Positions 12,165 to 25,915 are shown, numbered from the stretch's first letter. The stretch: 64,000 nt of DNA from an uncultured Trichormus sp. (GCA_936914905.1 CAKZGI010000286.1:1-64000), one strand, 5' to 3'. Numbers and translations: made by a program. The notes: generated by a model from the letters alone, not told the origin.

Positions 12165-12281
12165 TTACCTAATATCCAATTGGTCACCACGCCTATATTG
12201 TGAATATGCAGTTACAAATAATCCAGCTAAGGTTATTGGGATCGAACCTAGCACAATTCCGGATAATAATGCTTCAACCAT
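12165..12281 (-). CDS. petG: Cytochrome b6f subunit PetG
   Basis: A 38-residue single-helix b6f subunit needed for complex stability. Reads [20 protein letters not shown], then [17 protein letters not shown]. The Ser residues in GSIPI and AYSQY stand where Leu is conserved (TCG/TCA to TTG/TTA by C-to-U). One residue longer at the C-terminus than the usual 37. Pairs with petL on the same strand. Confidence 0.96.
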   Translation of the reverse strand: MVEALLSGIVLGSIPITLAGLFVTAYSQYRRGDQLDIR

Positions 12282-12428
12282 TCAAGTTTGTAGATATCTA
12301 ATACGAATACTCACCGAAGCAAGTTCAGCTTTCAACCAGCGAGCAAATCTTGGTGGGTACAGTGAATTGCTAAGCGCCCGTGGGCCCCCCTTTGTTCCTT
12401 CCTTCCCCTTACAGCCGATACTGCTATC

Positions 12429-12524
12429 TCACGAAATCTTAATCTTGTTCAATCCAACAAATAAAGCTAAAGTTAAAGTTAGTACGGATGTCAAAAAGGC
12501 AAAATAGCTTGATAGAGTGAGCGT
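12429..12524 (-). CDS. petL: Cytochrome b6f subunit PetL (ACG start)
   Basis: A 31-residue single-helix b6f subunit. The frame begins ACG-CTC-ACT-CTA, matching the conserved MLTLTSYF, so an edited start is inferred. It continues SSYFAFLTSVLTLTLALFVGL and ends NKIKIS. Upstream of petG; divergent from psbE. Confidence 0.9.
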   Translation of the reverse strand, partial: TLTLSSYFAFLTSVLTLTLALFVGLNKIKIS

Positions 12525-13079
12525 GGGTTTAAATACCAAATTATCTAACATATAATTTAGTATACAATTTTATGAGGTTGTTTTTTACTCAATATCATCG
12601 TTGTTGACTACGATTTTCTCAATTTTACTAGAAACAACATGGGAAAAGTATGCTTTTATGTGGGAACGATTCATCCAATAAGATAACGAAGTTTTTTTTA
12701 CTTTACAACAAGTCTCAAAAAATATATAGAAACTCTTTTTTATTTAGAATATATATATATATATATTTTTAATCATATATTTTCATATATTTATTATTGG
12801 TTATGAACTGGATATGGTATAAAAGGAAGCATTAAAGTACATAACAACTGATTACTTATCCACTGGAATCTTTTTAGTATGGCTTGCCGCATCGGAGGGA
12901 GGATAGCTATACTTATCCAGTATATTTCCGATATACCCTTGGTATAATAGTGACAACCTATTTTGGATTGATTCTGGTTCGGTGAGATGCGCTGGCAGAT
13001 CCCTAACCCTCCAGTGTCGATACTTCCTTCCAAAAAACAATCCTTTTCAGTATCACGACATAGAAATACGGAGCTAAAC
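12525..13079. promoter_or_regulatory. petL-psbE divergent intergenic region
   Basis: 555 bases between divergent petL (minus) and psbE (plus), so promoters for both transcripts are expected here. It contains a TA microsatellite at about 12750-12766. No gene is seen; a 119-codon minus-strand frame at 12794-13153 has no resemblance I recognise and overlaps psbE. Confidence 0.55.
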
Positions 13080-13331
13080 ATGTCTGGGAATACAGGAGAA
13101 CGTCCCTTTGCCGACATCATTACTAGTACTTGATACTGGGTCATCCATAGCATAACTATACCCTCCCCGTTTATTGCAGGTTGGCTTTTTGTCAGTACAG
13201 GTTTAGCTTATGATGTTTTTGGAAGCCCCCGCCCTAACGAATATTTCTCTGAGAATCGACAAGAAGTTCCTTTAATAACTGGTCGTTTCGACTCGTTGGA
13301 ACAGGTTGATGCGTTTACCAAACCGTCTTAG
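13080..13331 (+). CDS. psbE: Cytochrome b559 alpha subunit, with in-frame TGA
   Basis: The alpha chain of cytochrome b559 in photosystem II, 83 residues, one membrane helix with the haem-ligand His in WVIHSITIP. Codon 18 (13131-13133) is TGA where the conserved residue is Arg (T-S-x-Arg-Y-W), so U-to-C editing to CGA is inferred. Apart from that the frame is open and conserved from [16 protein letters not shown] to FTKPS. First gene of psbE-F-L-J. Confidence 0.95.
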
Positions 13332-13599
<268 letters not shown>

Positions 13600-13729
13600 G
13601 GGTTGAGAACGATCGTTAACCTCGAGCGAAGGAAGATCAAAATCCTAATCATTTGTGACCGTTCATGTCTTAAGTCGTGACCGAGTGGTGGAACCAAACG
13701 AAGTAGGATAAGGGGAGGGAGTGGTACAA

Positions 13730-13852
13730 ATGACCAATACCACTGGAAGGATTCCTTTGTGGTTGATCGGGACTGTAGCTGGTACACTTGTAATAAGTTT
13801 GTTAGGCATATTCTTTTACGGAGCCTATTCAGGACTGGGATCATCTCTCTAA
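13730..13852 (+). CDS. psbJ: Photosystem II subunit PsbJ
   Basis: A 40-residue single-helix photosystem II subunit, reading [20 protein letters not shown], then [13 protein letters not shown]. Complete ATG-to-TAA frame. Last gene of psbE-F-L-J, converging on petA. Confidence 0.97.
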   Translation: MTNTTGRIPLWLIGTVAGTLVISLLGIFFYGAYSGLGSSL

Positions 13853-14365
13853 GATCTAAGAATGGATATATCTGATTACTAGTCAATAATTTTTTGTCTA
13901 ATACGATTCGCGTACTGAGCAAAAAGTTGGAGGTGACTCTATTAATATTAAGACAATTGCTTTTTCGTTCCTATTTCACGCTACATTCAAAAACAAGAGA
14001 AAGCTTTTTTACTGAATCTAGTCATACTTAACGTCATTTCTAGGTATGAATGGTCTGTGGGTTTTGTTGGAACAATATAGTTTCTATATATATATATTAT
14101 CCCATAGTGTCACTAGATCTCAGTGATCCATCTTTCAAATAAACTAATTACTCGATCGATTCTTCTTTGAAGAAGAATCGATCGAGATTCGGCTTGCTTG
14201 ATGGTACGAACCTGCGCTATCTTTTTTTTTTTAGTATCAAACATATAAATGTACTGAATCCTCGATTTGTCCCTTCCCTGGTGGAGGAGGCAGACCAAGT
14301 TCAAGACCGACCTTTGATGGGTAGTTTAGACTTCCAAAGGGGTACAAAGCAAAGCAAGTGTGGAA
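13853..14365. other. psbJ-petA convergent spacer
   Basis: 513 bases between two converging genes. A 36-nt perfect palindrome at 14151-14186 is the clear structural element. A T run is at 14222-14231. No gene is seen. Confidence 0.6.
14151..14186. terminator. Palindromic hairpin between convergent psbJ and petA
   Basis: 17-bp perfect arms (14151-14167 and 14170-14186) with a 2-nt loop. The arm reads CTCGATCGATTCTTCTT. Placed between convergent genes, it could act as a 3'-end stabilising structure for either transcript; that role is inferred. Confidence 0.7.
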
Positions 14366-15331
14366 TCAGAAATTCATTTCCGCCAACTGGACTTTTTCAT
14401 ACTGTTTCTTCTTAAGGACGAGAAAAATCTGTGCCAGAACTACTGACGCAAAAAAGACTAGAAGACCTTGAATACGTAGTGGGTCTTGGAGTACGATTTC
14501 CACTTCCCCTTGACCGAAACCACCCACGTTAGGATTATTAGTCAACGGTTGATCGACCTTAACAGATTCACCTTCTGAAATGATAAGTTCGGGACCGGGT
14601 GGAATAATATCAGTAACTTCACGACCCTCGGATGATTCTTCAATAACAACTTCGTAACCACCCTTACCCTCTCTACGGACTACCTTTTTTATTTTTCCTG
14701 CTACTGAAGCGGCGTAAACCGTGTTGTTGCTCTTACTCCCGTCTGGATAGATTTGTCCTCTACCCCTATTTCCCCCAACATAAATGGGATATTTCAGGAA
14801 ATGCGCCTCCTTGTTACTCGCAGGGTCTGGTGCAAGAATTGGAAATACAATCTCACTATAGAGTTTGCCCGGAACGGGACCTATCACGATTATGTTCTTT
14901 CTGTCGGGGCGATAATTTTGATACGATAGTTTTCCCAATTTCTCCTTCGTTTCGGCCGGAATCCTATCGGGAGGAGCCAATTCAAACCCTTCGGGTAAAA
15001 TAAGGACAGCACCTACATTCAACCCACCTTTTTTGCCATTAGCAAGCACTTGTTTTATCTACGTATCATAGGGAATCTTAACGACTGCTTCAAATACAGT
15101 ATTGGGAAGAACTGATTGCGGGGCCTCTACATCTACCGGTTTCTTTGCTAAGTGGCAATTTGCACATACAATGCGCCCCGTAGCTTCGCGCGGATTTTCA
15201 TAATTCTGTTGCGCAAATATCGGATATGCGTTTGAGACGGGTGAATAGCTCACTTTACCAAAACCAATATATATTACCAGTGATAGAACCAACCATTTTT
15301 TCATCCAGTTATTCATAATTATTCTTCGCAT
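14366..15331 (-). CDS. petA: Cytochrome f, with in-frame TAG
   Basis: Cytochrome f of the b6f complex, about 320 residues. There is an N-terminal signal sequence, then [19 protein letters not shown]. The haem attachment motif is CANCH ([11 protein letters not shown]). The C-terminal membrane anchor [20 protein letters not shown] is followed by EMNF. At 15062-15064 and 15059-15061 the codons ACG-TAG stand where Met-Gln is conserved in [14 protein letters not shown]. Opposite edits (C-to-U, then U-to-C) two bases apart would restore it. The start is ATG at 15329-15331 or a second ATG five codons later. Confidence 0.95.
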
Positions 15332-15567
15332 AGATGTATGATTGTTGCCAAGTCTCCGTGCAAACGGATCGTTTACGGACCCTGGATATTACTAAACGTA
15401 CTTCCTTTATATCAAATCCATTGGTAATTTTCTATCTTTCTTTGCTCATTCCTTTGATCATTAGTGAATGGCTAAGAAGCGGGGGGATGGATGGGTTGGA
15501 TTGTTATGAAAAATGGGTCCATCCAACCCGTCGTCCATGGTCAGATGCTGATTCTTTTTTAGAATCG

Positions 15568-17074
15568 TCATTCACTCATTGTATGATGAGTCGCTACAAT
15601 TGAAGGGGATGTACGATTTAAATGACGAAAAATCCGATACTTAAATACTGTATCTAAAATGACTGGGAACGTTGAGACAAAACAAGAAATTGCATATTTA
15701 TTAGGAGCCAACCCGAAATGTTCAAAGGAAGATCCTACAGAAAGTTCCCAACCATGGGGGGAGTGGAACCCTACGCATGGATCAGTTAGTAAAAGAATAG
15801 AGAACGCCTTCATTGTGTCATTCAAACTATAAAATAATTCTTGAATCCAAGAATTTGGAACTGCAAGTCTCTTTCGACCCATTATAAGCAATAGAACCGA
15901 GATGATGATGCTAATTGTATCGGTTACTAATTGCAAAAGTAGCTGAATATTTGCTTCATTATACATTACTGCTAATCGAATAGTTTCGTTGTACGTATTT
16001 GTATCATAATTCCACAATTGATTATCTATCGAAATTCCAGTAGCGTCGTTTAACCAAAGCAACGCCTCTGTCTTCCGAAGCCGAGTCAAAGCCCTTTCCT
16101 CTTGAAAAGCGTTTATGAATAGTTGTGGTTGATAAAGGTTCCACCAACGCCTGATCTGAGGTTCTATAAAGCTATTTTTTAGAATAATCAAAATCACGGA
16201 AGGAAGGAGTAACAAACACCCGATATACTGGATGGAGACTAATGATTGGTTTTTAGCCAACAGGAAGTCGTTAAGTACTGAAAAACTCGATTGACGACTT
16301 GTCAATTCCGCCTTGAATCTCGACAAGGTACGAGTCAAAGATCGGGGTACCAGGCTTATGGACTCATAAGTTGTTATAGCATCCAACCCATCTATTGGAT
16401 CGTAATCAGATGATTCCTCAGTCAGTTCTCGATTTGTTCGAAACGATCGAGGGTCTGGGTCTGTGTAACAACACCTTACTCGAGTATTAGAATCATTCAA
16501 GGTTTCTTGAATCCAAGCTAATTTTCTATTCATTTCTTCCGAACTAGTCGATTTGTCACAGACAATTCTGTTCTTGAAACACGTATAACCCTCGTCTTTC
16601 CGAGAACAAGTAAGTATTTTTTGTCCCTCGCTCACACTCTGACCTTTGCTGTGATTCTGTTGGAGTCTTAGCATTAGTGATCGAATATTCAGAGTCTTCG
16701 CTGACCGAAATAAAGACAGATACGGATAATTTTGCGCAAAAAAAAAAATTTATAGGATGAGTGTCAACGAGCGAAGACGACTCAGGGTGCTTCATCCCAA
16801 AAATAATTTCCAAAAATCTATCAAGTTTCAATACCAATAGGCTTAGTCTACATTCTAGGAGACTCCAATATATTCGAAAAATACTTTTATGGAAGTCTCT
16901 ATCTGTAAGAGTTTCGACGATTGACAATAACTCTTCGAAAGAAAACGGTTTTGCTTGTGTGAAAACTTTTGTCCTTATAGAATTCAGGCGCTTACTAGCC
17001 TCATAAGCTCTATCCAGGGAACGATGTGAAGTACTGCGAAACCATCGAAGAACATTCCAATAATATGATCTCAT
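15568..17074 (-). pseudogene. cemA: Chloroplast envelope membrane protein CemA, split by a frameshift
   Basis: CemA, an inner envelope protein linked to proton and inorganic-carbon handling. The conserved C-terminal domain is intact (SFIEPQIRRWWNLYQPQLF; FHSPHGWELSVGSSFEHFGL; VFKYRIFRHLNRTSPSIVAT). An N-terminal part starts MRSYYWNVLRWFRST at 17074 in a different frame. The two frames join exactly if one T is removed from an 11-T run (minus strand; 16738-16748), giving about 501 residues. I mark it as broken as written. A homopolymer sequencing error, transcriptional slippage or real loss are all possible. Confidence 0.8.
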
Positions 17075-17227
17075 ATATCATTTCTATTTCAGAAGAAGAT
17101 CAACGGGGTGGAGTACTAATCGAATCAATCTTGAGTAGTTTAGTATCGAATTGCATCCTTAGTACTCCACCCATCCCACCCCGATTTCTTCATTAATTAT
17201 TTACTTATTCATCAACTCGACGATATT

Positions 17228-17782
17228 TCAGAAACCTTCAACAGATACGCGTAGGAAACGAGCAAGTTCGGCTGCTTCTTCCTCTATCCCTCCCAGAGTC
17301 AAATCCTCATCAATTCGATTTAGAGGGATATTCTGTCTACCCCTGACTCTCAGATAAAGGCTTCGACGGGGGTAGGGACCTTCTCGGACATCCAATCCAA
17401 TAGCCTCTATATCTTTGAGTGGGAGATTGATGCGAATACGACGACTAGTTCCGGGAAATCCCCATCGGAATATTGATAAGATTCCCTTCTGTTTATCGAA
17501 GAAATTGTATCCACTCCCCACGTTCCAAAGTACGGTACACAATAAGTAAAACCCGAGGAAAAGGCCTGCGATGCCATAGAAAGACATTACGATACCTTGG
17601 GGGATAAAAACAATCTGTTCGGACGGAAGTCCAGAAATAAGGTCTCTGCCAATGCAACTAGAGATCCCAACTAATAGGAAACCTGTTGCACCGCAGACAA
17701 GGATAGAAGCCCAACAGAGATTTGTAATTGTGCGAGAGCCCCTCACGGTATCTACCCGGATCCGTTTGGAATGCCAAGTCAT
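17228..17782 (-). CDS. ycf4: Photosystem I assembly protein Ycf4
   Basis: Thylakoid protein that scaffolds photosystem I assembly, 184 residues, the family's usual length. Two N-terminal membrane helices (TNLCWASILVCGATGFLLVG and GIAGLFLGFYLLCTVLW) are followed by the stromal domain with FRWGFPGTSRRI, DIEAIGLDVREG and RRSLYLRVRGR. Complete from ATG. It lies between cemA and psaI on the same strand. Confidence 0.97.
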   Translation of the reverse strand: MTWHSKRIRVDTVRGSRTITNLCWASILVCGATGFLLVGISSCIGRDLISGLPSEQIVFIPQGIVMSFYGIAGLFLGFYLLCTVLWNVGSGYNFFDKQKGILSIFRWGFPGTSRRIRINLPLKDIEAIGLDVREGPYPRRSLYLRVRGRQNIPLNRIDEDLTLGGIEEEAAELARFLRVSVEGF

Positions 17783-18007
17783 TAGTATTTCCTCAAAGAT
17801 TGCATGATATAGTAGTTGTCCTTTGCGTCACCGATCTTATTATCCTCTCTCACTATATATATTTTTTTTTTACGTGAAATCTCAAAAAGACTCGATTCAC
17901 ATGCGACAGCGGGTCGGTCAATTTCAAAAATAGGTTCAAACAACTGAGTGAGCAAAATTGAACTTCTTTTTAGCATTAATTTATGAAAGTGTATCTAACA
18001 GAAAGGA

Positions 18008-18118
18008 TTAGATAATTTCATCACGCTCTATGTAGAGAAATAGAAAAGCCATTGTTATTGCCGGAAATAACAAACCTATTAAGGGTACAAAAATAGAGGG
18101 TAGATAGGACGCTGTCAT
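18008..18118 (-). CDS. psaI: Photosystem I subunit VIII
   Basis: A 36-residue single-helix photosystem I subunit at the PsaL/trimer side. Reads [20 protein letters not shown], then [12 protein letters not shown]. Complete ATG-to-TAA frame, between ycf4 and accD. Confidence 0.96.
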   Translation of the reverse strand: MTASYLPSIFVPLIGLLFPAITMAFLFLYIERDEII

Positions 18119-18501
18119 GATGAATTTACCTCAAATTAAGATAAAAAAGAATATTTATTTATACAATACTACATCTTCCTTTCACCTCTCTTTCTAGTAT
18201 TTAATGATAGTCTTTTTTGCCCTACAAAGAGAAGGGCTTTCTAGACTTCTGCTTAGTAGAATCATATAATTACCAAGTATCATCCCTAAAATTACCCTCG
18301 TAAATTAAGTTGTTAGCAAATAATCTGCTATTGCGCTTCTCATTGATTTAATGGACGTAGATGTGCTTTATGTGGGAGAGATCAAATAAAATTCCATCTA
18401 TCAATATCTAGTAGATAACTTTTTTTTTTATTGATATCGAATCGAGTTGAAACTCGCGTTTTTTTACCGCAACAGTAATTGAAAAATTTTGCATATATTC
18501 G
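18119..18501. other. psaI-accD spacer
   Basis: 383 bases, AT-rich, with a T run near 18421-18429. No gene is seen. Confidence 0.5.
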
Positions 18502-19446
18502 TTATCGCTTTTGTCTATCCCGATAAGGAGCTAAGCAATAAAGTTCGAATATTTCGCTCAAAACACCCTTCGGGAGATTACGTGGTACAATCAAATCGAG
18601 TAGTCCATTATCGAATAAAGATTCAGCCGATTGAAAACCGTCAGGTATTTTTTGGCGTAACGTCTGTTCGATCACCCTTTTACCAGCAAACGCTATATAA
18701 GCTTCAGGCTCGGCTATGATTATGTCTCCTGACATACCAAAACTAGCAGTTACACCACCCGTAGTTGGATGGGTAAGAACCGAGATATAAGGCAATTTCT
18801 TCTGAACTTGAAATTTCTGCAGAGCGGAAGAGATCTTAGCCATTTGCATTAAGCTTAATGTTCCTTCTTGCATACGAGCACCCCCAGAAGCACAGACTAT
18901 GATTAGTGGGAGAGACTCGTGCGTTGCATACTCAATCAAGCGAGTAATTTTCTCGCCCACGACAGAACCCATACTTCCTCCCATGAAACTGAAGTCCATA
19001 ACACCAAGTGCTATACTTTTTCCCTCTAGATGCCCTATACCTGTTTGAACGGCATCCGTCAAACCTGTGTCTTCTTGAGAATTAGCGATACGATTATGAT
19101 AGAAATCCTCATCAGAGAAATCTAAAACATCTATTGCGGTCATGTCTTCATCCATGGGAATCCAAGTGTCGCGATCAATTAGAAGTTCGATTCTTTCGAT
19201 ACTATTCATTCGAAGATGAAAACCACACTCATCACAAATACTCTTATTCTGTTTAAGAAATTTCACATAAAGCGTATTTTCACAATTGTCGCACCGAGCC
19301 CATAATCCCTTATGAGTATTGATATTTATTTGTTTCTCCTTCCCCTTTCTATCTTCACTTGAATCCTCTGAAGTTTCTTCTGGAAAAGTTCCGATGATCA
19401 ATCCGCCAAATTTACGTCTATCTTCAAACCAATCTGTTAGAGACGT
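18502..19446 (-). CDS. accD: Acetyl-CoA carboxylase carboxyltransferase beta subunit (ACG start)
   Basis: Beta subunit of the plastid acetyl-CoA carboxylase, first step of fatty-acid synthesis. With the start at ACG (19444-19446) it is 314 residues and begins (M)[15 protein letters not shown], matching the family's [14 protein letters not shown] four-cysteine zinc finger is visible (CDNC ... CDEC). The carboxyltransferase core is intact: [51 protein letters not shown] and [13 protein letters not shown]. An in-frame TAG lies further upstream, so a longer N-terminus is unlikely. Confidence 0.96.
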   Translation of the reverse strand, partial: TSLTDWFEDRRKFGGLIIGTFPEETSEDSSEDRKGKEKQININTHKGLWARCDNCENTLYVKFLKQNKSICDECGFHLRMNSIERIELLIDRDTWIPMDEDMTAIDVLDFSDEDFYHNRIANSQEDTGLTDAVQTGIGHLEGKSIALGVMDFSFMGGSMGSVVGEKITRLIEYATHESLPLIIVCASGGARMQEGTLSLMQMAKISSALQKFQVQKKLPYISVLTHPTTGGVTASFGMSGDIIIAEPEAYIAFAGKRVIEQTLRQKIPDGFQSAESLFDNGLLDLIVPRNLPKGVLSEIFELYCLAPYRDRQKR

Positions 19447-20003
19447 AATTTTATCCTCGTCTACTTTTGACCCCTAACCCAAGGAATTTTAAGTGGTGTT
19501 TAGATTACACCCATTCCCTCAATAAAATAATTGAATGGGACATTTTATGGAACATCAATTTTATCTCAATCTTGTCTAATTGGCATCGTTTTAATTGAAC
19601 CGGATTGTTGAAACTATTGACTGATTTGATGACCCAACAAACTAAGTGACAACCGGAGGATTCTCCAGCTGATCAATTCTATGTTATGAACTCGAGATCA
19701 ATTCTCCAACATACATATTGTGTATATGTCACAAGATTTTGAATACTAATTCAGTAAATCGTTGATTGCATCTGATCTGCCCATTAATGCACCCTTTACT
19801 GTTGATTTTGAATTGATGGGGGATTGAACCCCTAGATCCATGGTCCAGGGCCATGTGTCTTCGTCCAACGAGCGACCAATTCTCTTTACATAACTTATGG
19901 GGAAGGGATATGGTAAAGATAAATTCTCTACCAATATTCCCCGCCCATTCCATGGGTCCCGCGGGACCACCTTGCTTGGTGGTATCAAATTTTATGAAAT
20001 CAA
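19447..20003. other. accD-rbcL spacer holding a degenerate trnR
   Basis: 557 bases between accD and rbcL, both on minus. The only recognisable element is the trnR-like sequence at 19810-19882. Confidence 0.6.
19810..19882 (-). tRNA. trnR-CCG: Degenerate tRNA-Arg (CCG)-like gene, genomic anticodon CUG
   Basis: A tRNA-like fold on the minus strand: acceptor AATTGGT/ATCAATT with one G-U pair, T-arm GGGG-TTCAATC-CCCC and a 5-bp anticodon stem CATGG/CCATG. The anticodon loop reads CCCTGGA, so position 33 is C instead of U and the anticodon is CUG. The D-arm is weak, with a C-A mismatch and extra bases. Ferns carry a trnR-CCG (or UCG) at this place between accD and rbcL. Changing C33 to U and U35 to C would give U33 and the anticodon CCG, so it may be edited or be a pseudogene. 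Confidence 0.65.
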
Positions 20004-23565
<3,562 letters not shown>

Positions 23566-23570
23566 AAGGA

Positions 23571-23969
23571 ATGAAATTGAATCTTCGCGTAATGGCCCCT
23601 AATCGAATTGTTTGGAACTCTGAGGTTTGGGAAATCATTTTATCCACCAACAGTGGTCGAGTTGGTATACTGCCTAACCATGCGCCGCTTCTTACAGCTT
23701 TGGATATGGGAGTCCCGAAGATACGCCAGGACGAGCAATGGTCTGCGATGGCACTAATGGGTGGTTTCGCCATGGTAGAGAATAATCAAGTAACAGTACT
23801 GGTCAATGAAGCGGAACAGGCTACCGAAATTGATCCCGACGAAGCTCAAAGGTGTTTTCAGATAGCTCAGGCTGACTCAGCAAAAGCAGAAGGCAAGAAA
23901 AGTGTGATAGAGGCTAATTTAGCTCTTAAGAGAGCCAAGGCTCGATTAGAAACTTTGAACGCGATTTGA
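23571..23969 (+). CDS. atpE: ATP synthase CF1 epsilon subunit
   Basis: Epsilon subunit of ATP synthase, 132 residues. An N-terminal beta-sandwich ([34 protein letters not shown]) is followed by the C-terminal helical hairpin ([36 protein letters not shown]). Starts at ATG 5 bases after the atpB stop, so the two are very likely co-transcribed. Confidence 0.98.
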   Translation: MKLNLRVMAPNRIVWNSEVWEIILSTNSGRVGILPNHAPLLTALDMGVPKIRQDEQWSAMALMGGFAMVENNQVTVLVNEAEQATEIDPDEAQRCFQIAQADSAKAEGKKSVIEANLALKRAKARLETLNAI

Positions 23970-24120
23970 TCTTTTTCTTATCACCTTCTTGCGGAAGATT
24001 GATAGAGAGACGTGTGTGATACAATGCAAAAGAATCCAACGATTTCGTGGTCCTGTCATAAAATTAAGACACTACCCGAAAATTATCTTATATATCTCAC
24101 ATACACATTTGTAGAACTTA

Positions 24121-24152
24121 TTAGATATCAGTCTAGTAATCATGATATCTAA
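24121..24152. terminator. Inverted repeat downstream of atpE
   Basis: Ten-bp arms TTAGATATCA / TGATATCTAA with a 12-nt loop, between the atpE stop and trnM. Likely an RNA 3'-end stem-loop for atpB-atpE; the role is inferred. Confidence 0.5.
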
Positions 24153-24160
24153 TAGGTTTT

Positions 24161-24232
24161 ACCTACTATTGGATTCGAACCAATGACTCTCGCCGTATGA
24201 AAGCGATACTCTAACCGCTGAGTCAAGTAGGC
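24161..24232 (-). tRNA. trnM-CAU: Elongator tRNA-Met (CAU)
   Basis: Cloverleaf on minus with anticodon CAT in loop TTCATAC, T-arm TTGGTTCGAATCCAA and acceptor GCCTACT/AGTAGGT. The terminal pair is G1-U72; position 1 is usually A, so the acceptor has a G-U end pair. In its normal place after atpE. Confidence 0.95.
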
Positions 24233-24440
24233 TTTTTTTTACACGACAACAAACATGCCGCGCTTATTTCTTTCTATTATACTCGACAAAGTATTTGAAA
24301 ACAACTACACATTCTATCAAGAAAAAAAAAGAAAATATTATTTGTTTCAAAGATGAGTTCTATTTATTTGTCTTGAGTATCTGACTTGACAAGGATCGAT
24401 GGGTATTGATACAATAGTTATTGCATCTAAAAAATGACCA

Positions 24441-25107
24441 AGGGTTATAGCTCAGTGGTAGAGCACCTCGTTTACACGTGCGCCGATGATTTCTCTAGAA
24501 AGGTTTATCGAGTCCAATCGATTCAGGCAAAATTCTGCATGAAAAATTTCTGTCTTACCTCGGTGAGGTATGGGGGAACAATAGCATGGCAAGTGAATTG
24601 GTCAGAAAAGGATCATTTTTAGAAATAAGTTGATATGGTGGATGAGTGATCTATCCAATGCTATTACAGATGCTGGGAGCTGTGCGAGGACCCCAATAGA
24701 TCTCTTCTTCGTCTTACGAACTTTCAGGTGTAAAAAGTATCGTATATTCCTCTCAAGCGACAGAGAATATCTGCCATTACGAAGAGGTAGATCCATGCAT
24801 TTTAAGAGCAAACCTGTGTCAACACGAATAACCTAATCAAGATACTTCGGGATTGCTTCATCTATATCCGTAAATCAAAAAGTGAAACGGGTTTGGTTAA
24901 GTACACGGAATCACCCTATCTGGTAACGAGAAGGTTGATGCATCAACAATCGTTCGCTTATCTCAACTTAAATGGGAGAGCGGTTGATGATAGAGCCCAG
25001 TGCAGCGAAAGCGGCATGTTGGGTTCGTTAAGCAGTTCTAGAATATTCAACATATATTTGGATCTGCATGACCGAGAATGTCTACGGTTCGAATCCGTAT
25101 AGCCCTA
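24441..25107 (+). tRNA. trnV-UAC: tRNA-Val (UAC), split by a group II intron
   Basis: Exon 1 is 24441-24477 (AGGGTTATAGCTCAGTGG, through the loop TTTACAC) and exon 2 is 25073-25107 (CGAGAATGTCTACGGTTCG, ending TAGCCCTA). The acceptor AGGGTTA/TAGCCCT pairs. The intron opens GTGCG and ends AC. The gene order atpE-trnM-trnV-ndhC is as usual. Confidence 0.95.
24478..25072 (+). other. Group II intron of trnV
   Basis: 595 nt, 5' GTGCG, 3' AC. A domain V-like segment is near 24993-25027. Short open frames inside are not recognisable. Confidence 0.88.
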
Positions 25108-25552
25108 ATCCGATGCAAAAACGCCATCCGTTACGATTAGAATGTTCAATCCATAAAAAAAAGGATTTCTTTATATAGTTAGAGAGAACTATAACTATAT
25201 AGATAGAGAATTTTTGTTAAGTTCAATCCGGATCCTTGAATTTTTAAAACTGACTCCCTCCTCAAACAAAGTAATTTGGTAATATATTTCAGTAAATTTC
25301 TCGTAGAGATGATCAGACGTACCCTCGACAAGTGAGGGTGATTTTTATACATACACGTCGATCTGAGTTATAATAAAAAAAAAAGTTTGATTTCCTCCTT
25401 CCTCGCTTCTCTGGATTGAATATCTACCACAGCGATTTTTAAGCAAGGATTCCTTGCTAAAGCTTACTTTTGACTTTCCTCAAAATTTGTTACATGTTAC
25501 ACCTACTGTGGCATAGTTGTTAAATGACTTTCAATTTGAAAGGAGTATGTGA
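25108..25552. other. trnV-ndhC spacer
   Basis: 445 bases. An AT-rich inverted repeat (TATATAGTTAGAGAGAACT ... TATAACTATATAG) is near 25172-25204 and an A run near 25374-25384. No gene is seen. Confidence 0.5.
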
Positions 25553-25915
25553 ATGTTTCTGCTCCATAAATACGATTCTTTTTGGATTTTCCTACTAGTA
25601 TCTCTGTCTATTCCCTATCTAGCTTTTTCGATTCCCGGAATTATTGCCCCTACACGCGAGGGACCAGAAAAGTTATCAATTTATGAGTCAGGTATTGAAC
25701 CTAAAGGAAATACCTCGATTCGATTTCAGATCCGTTACTACATGTTCGCTTCGGTATTTGCAATCTTCGACGTCGAGACAGTCTTTCTCCATCCTTGGGC
25801 TATGAGTTTCAGGGAATCAGGCCTATTCGCTTTCATTGAAGCGATCATCTTCATACTTATATTAATAGTCGGTTCGGTTCATGCATGGCGAAAAGGAGCA
25901 TCGGAACGGTCTCAA
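25553..25915 (+). CDS. ndhC: NAD(P)H dehydrogenase subunit 3; stop apparently made by editing
   Basis: Membrane subunit of the thylakoid NDH complex (complex I ND3-like), three helices. The frame starts at ATG after a GAAAGGAG ribosome-binding site. At codon 121 the genome has CAA (25913-25915) exactly where the 120-residue family ends (ALEWS-stop). C-to-U editing to UAA would end the protein there. Without it, the frame runs 24 codons further into sequence with no ND3 similarity. Codon 119 is CGG where Trp is conserved. The last ten bases overlap the ndhK start. Confidence 0.93.

Noticed and set aside
25885-25905. ndhK starting at the ATG at 25885
   Set aside because: It is possible, but the seven extra residues are not part of the family's usual N-terminus, while ACG at 25906 aligns with MVLTPEYS-like starts.
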